Assembly (NCBI GenBank): GCA_016288175.1
Contig: JAEEYN010000117.1
Coordinates: 1 to 12,679, forward strand
DNA: 12,679 nt
Direction: 5' to 3'
Source of the DNA: Bacillota bacterium
Lineage (GTDB): Bacteria > Bacillota > Clostridia > Christensenellales > CAG-138
Part shown: one piece after another, positions 12,629 through 12,679 of the stretch
Position numbering within the stretch: the stretch's first letter is position 1
How the letters are laid out: each line of letters opens with the position of its first letter
The notes under the pieces: model-generated
Database searches by the model: none
What the model was told of the DNA's origin: nothing
What the model saw: the letters and a program-made list of their open reading frames with translations, nothing else
Position numbers and translations under genes: made by a program

Positions 12629-12679
12629 GCTGAGCGTCTCAAAAGAGGAGATTTTTGTTCCCGGCAAGGCGAAAAGCGC

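Noticed and set aside
1..12679. CRISPR arrays, tRNA or rRNA genes
   Set aside because: No regularly spaced repeats, no cloverleaf and no rRNA sequence were seen on either strand.

Overview
The window joins two kinds of DNA. Bases 1 to about 4076 are AT-richer, with short genes, long structured intergenic stretches and a phage or integrative-element gene set. Bases from about 4077 to the end are clearly GC-richer, with long conserved housekeeping and surface genes. RNase Y, a threonine/serine exporter of the fused Gram-positive type, a FeoB of the kind seen in Clostridia, strong GGAGG ribosome binding sites and a type I dockerin protein together suggest an anaerobic member of the Clostridia, probably from a gut or fibre-degrading community. 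The species cannot be named from the sequence.

Left part, an integrated mobile element: (1) the start of a P-loop NTPase/helicase on the minus strand, running off the window and apparently using an ATC or ATT start; (2) a roughly 400-base structured leader; (3) a small XRE/Cro-type repressor on the minus strand; (4) a divergent control region with a near-consensus promoter overlapped by a palindromic operator; (5) a plus-strand series consisting of a 92-residue coiled-coil protein, a SprT-like zinc metalloprotein, two small unknown proteins, a small serine recombinase and a 44-residue membrane peptide; (6) a non-coding terminal stretch with inverted repeats. The element ends inside feoB. Only the C-terminal 277 or so codons of this iron transporter remain, and they begin abruptly in the middle of a conserved motif.

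Right part, the host chromosome: the feoB fragment is followed by a strong terminator, then by a roughly 500-base gene-free stretch holding four perfect DnaA boxes in one orientation beside AT-rich palindromic DNA. Then come rny (minus), a spacer with two copies of a 54-base double-hairpin repeat, and a 1076-residue secreted protein (minus) made of an Ig-like region, a Cthe_2159-type beta-helix carbohydrate-binding domain and a C-terminal dockerin. A full-length ThrE-family exporter (plus) follows. The window closes with terminator hairpins, one of them carrying a T-box-like sequence nested inside a 12-bp inverted repeat.

The left genes look like the maintenance and regulation module of an integrative element: repressor, helicase, DNA-metabolism accessory proteins and recombinase. 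Its insertion in feoB raises the possibility that excision restores ferrous iron uptake. The right-hand genes are separate transcription units with their own promoters and do not form an operon with one another.
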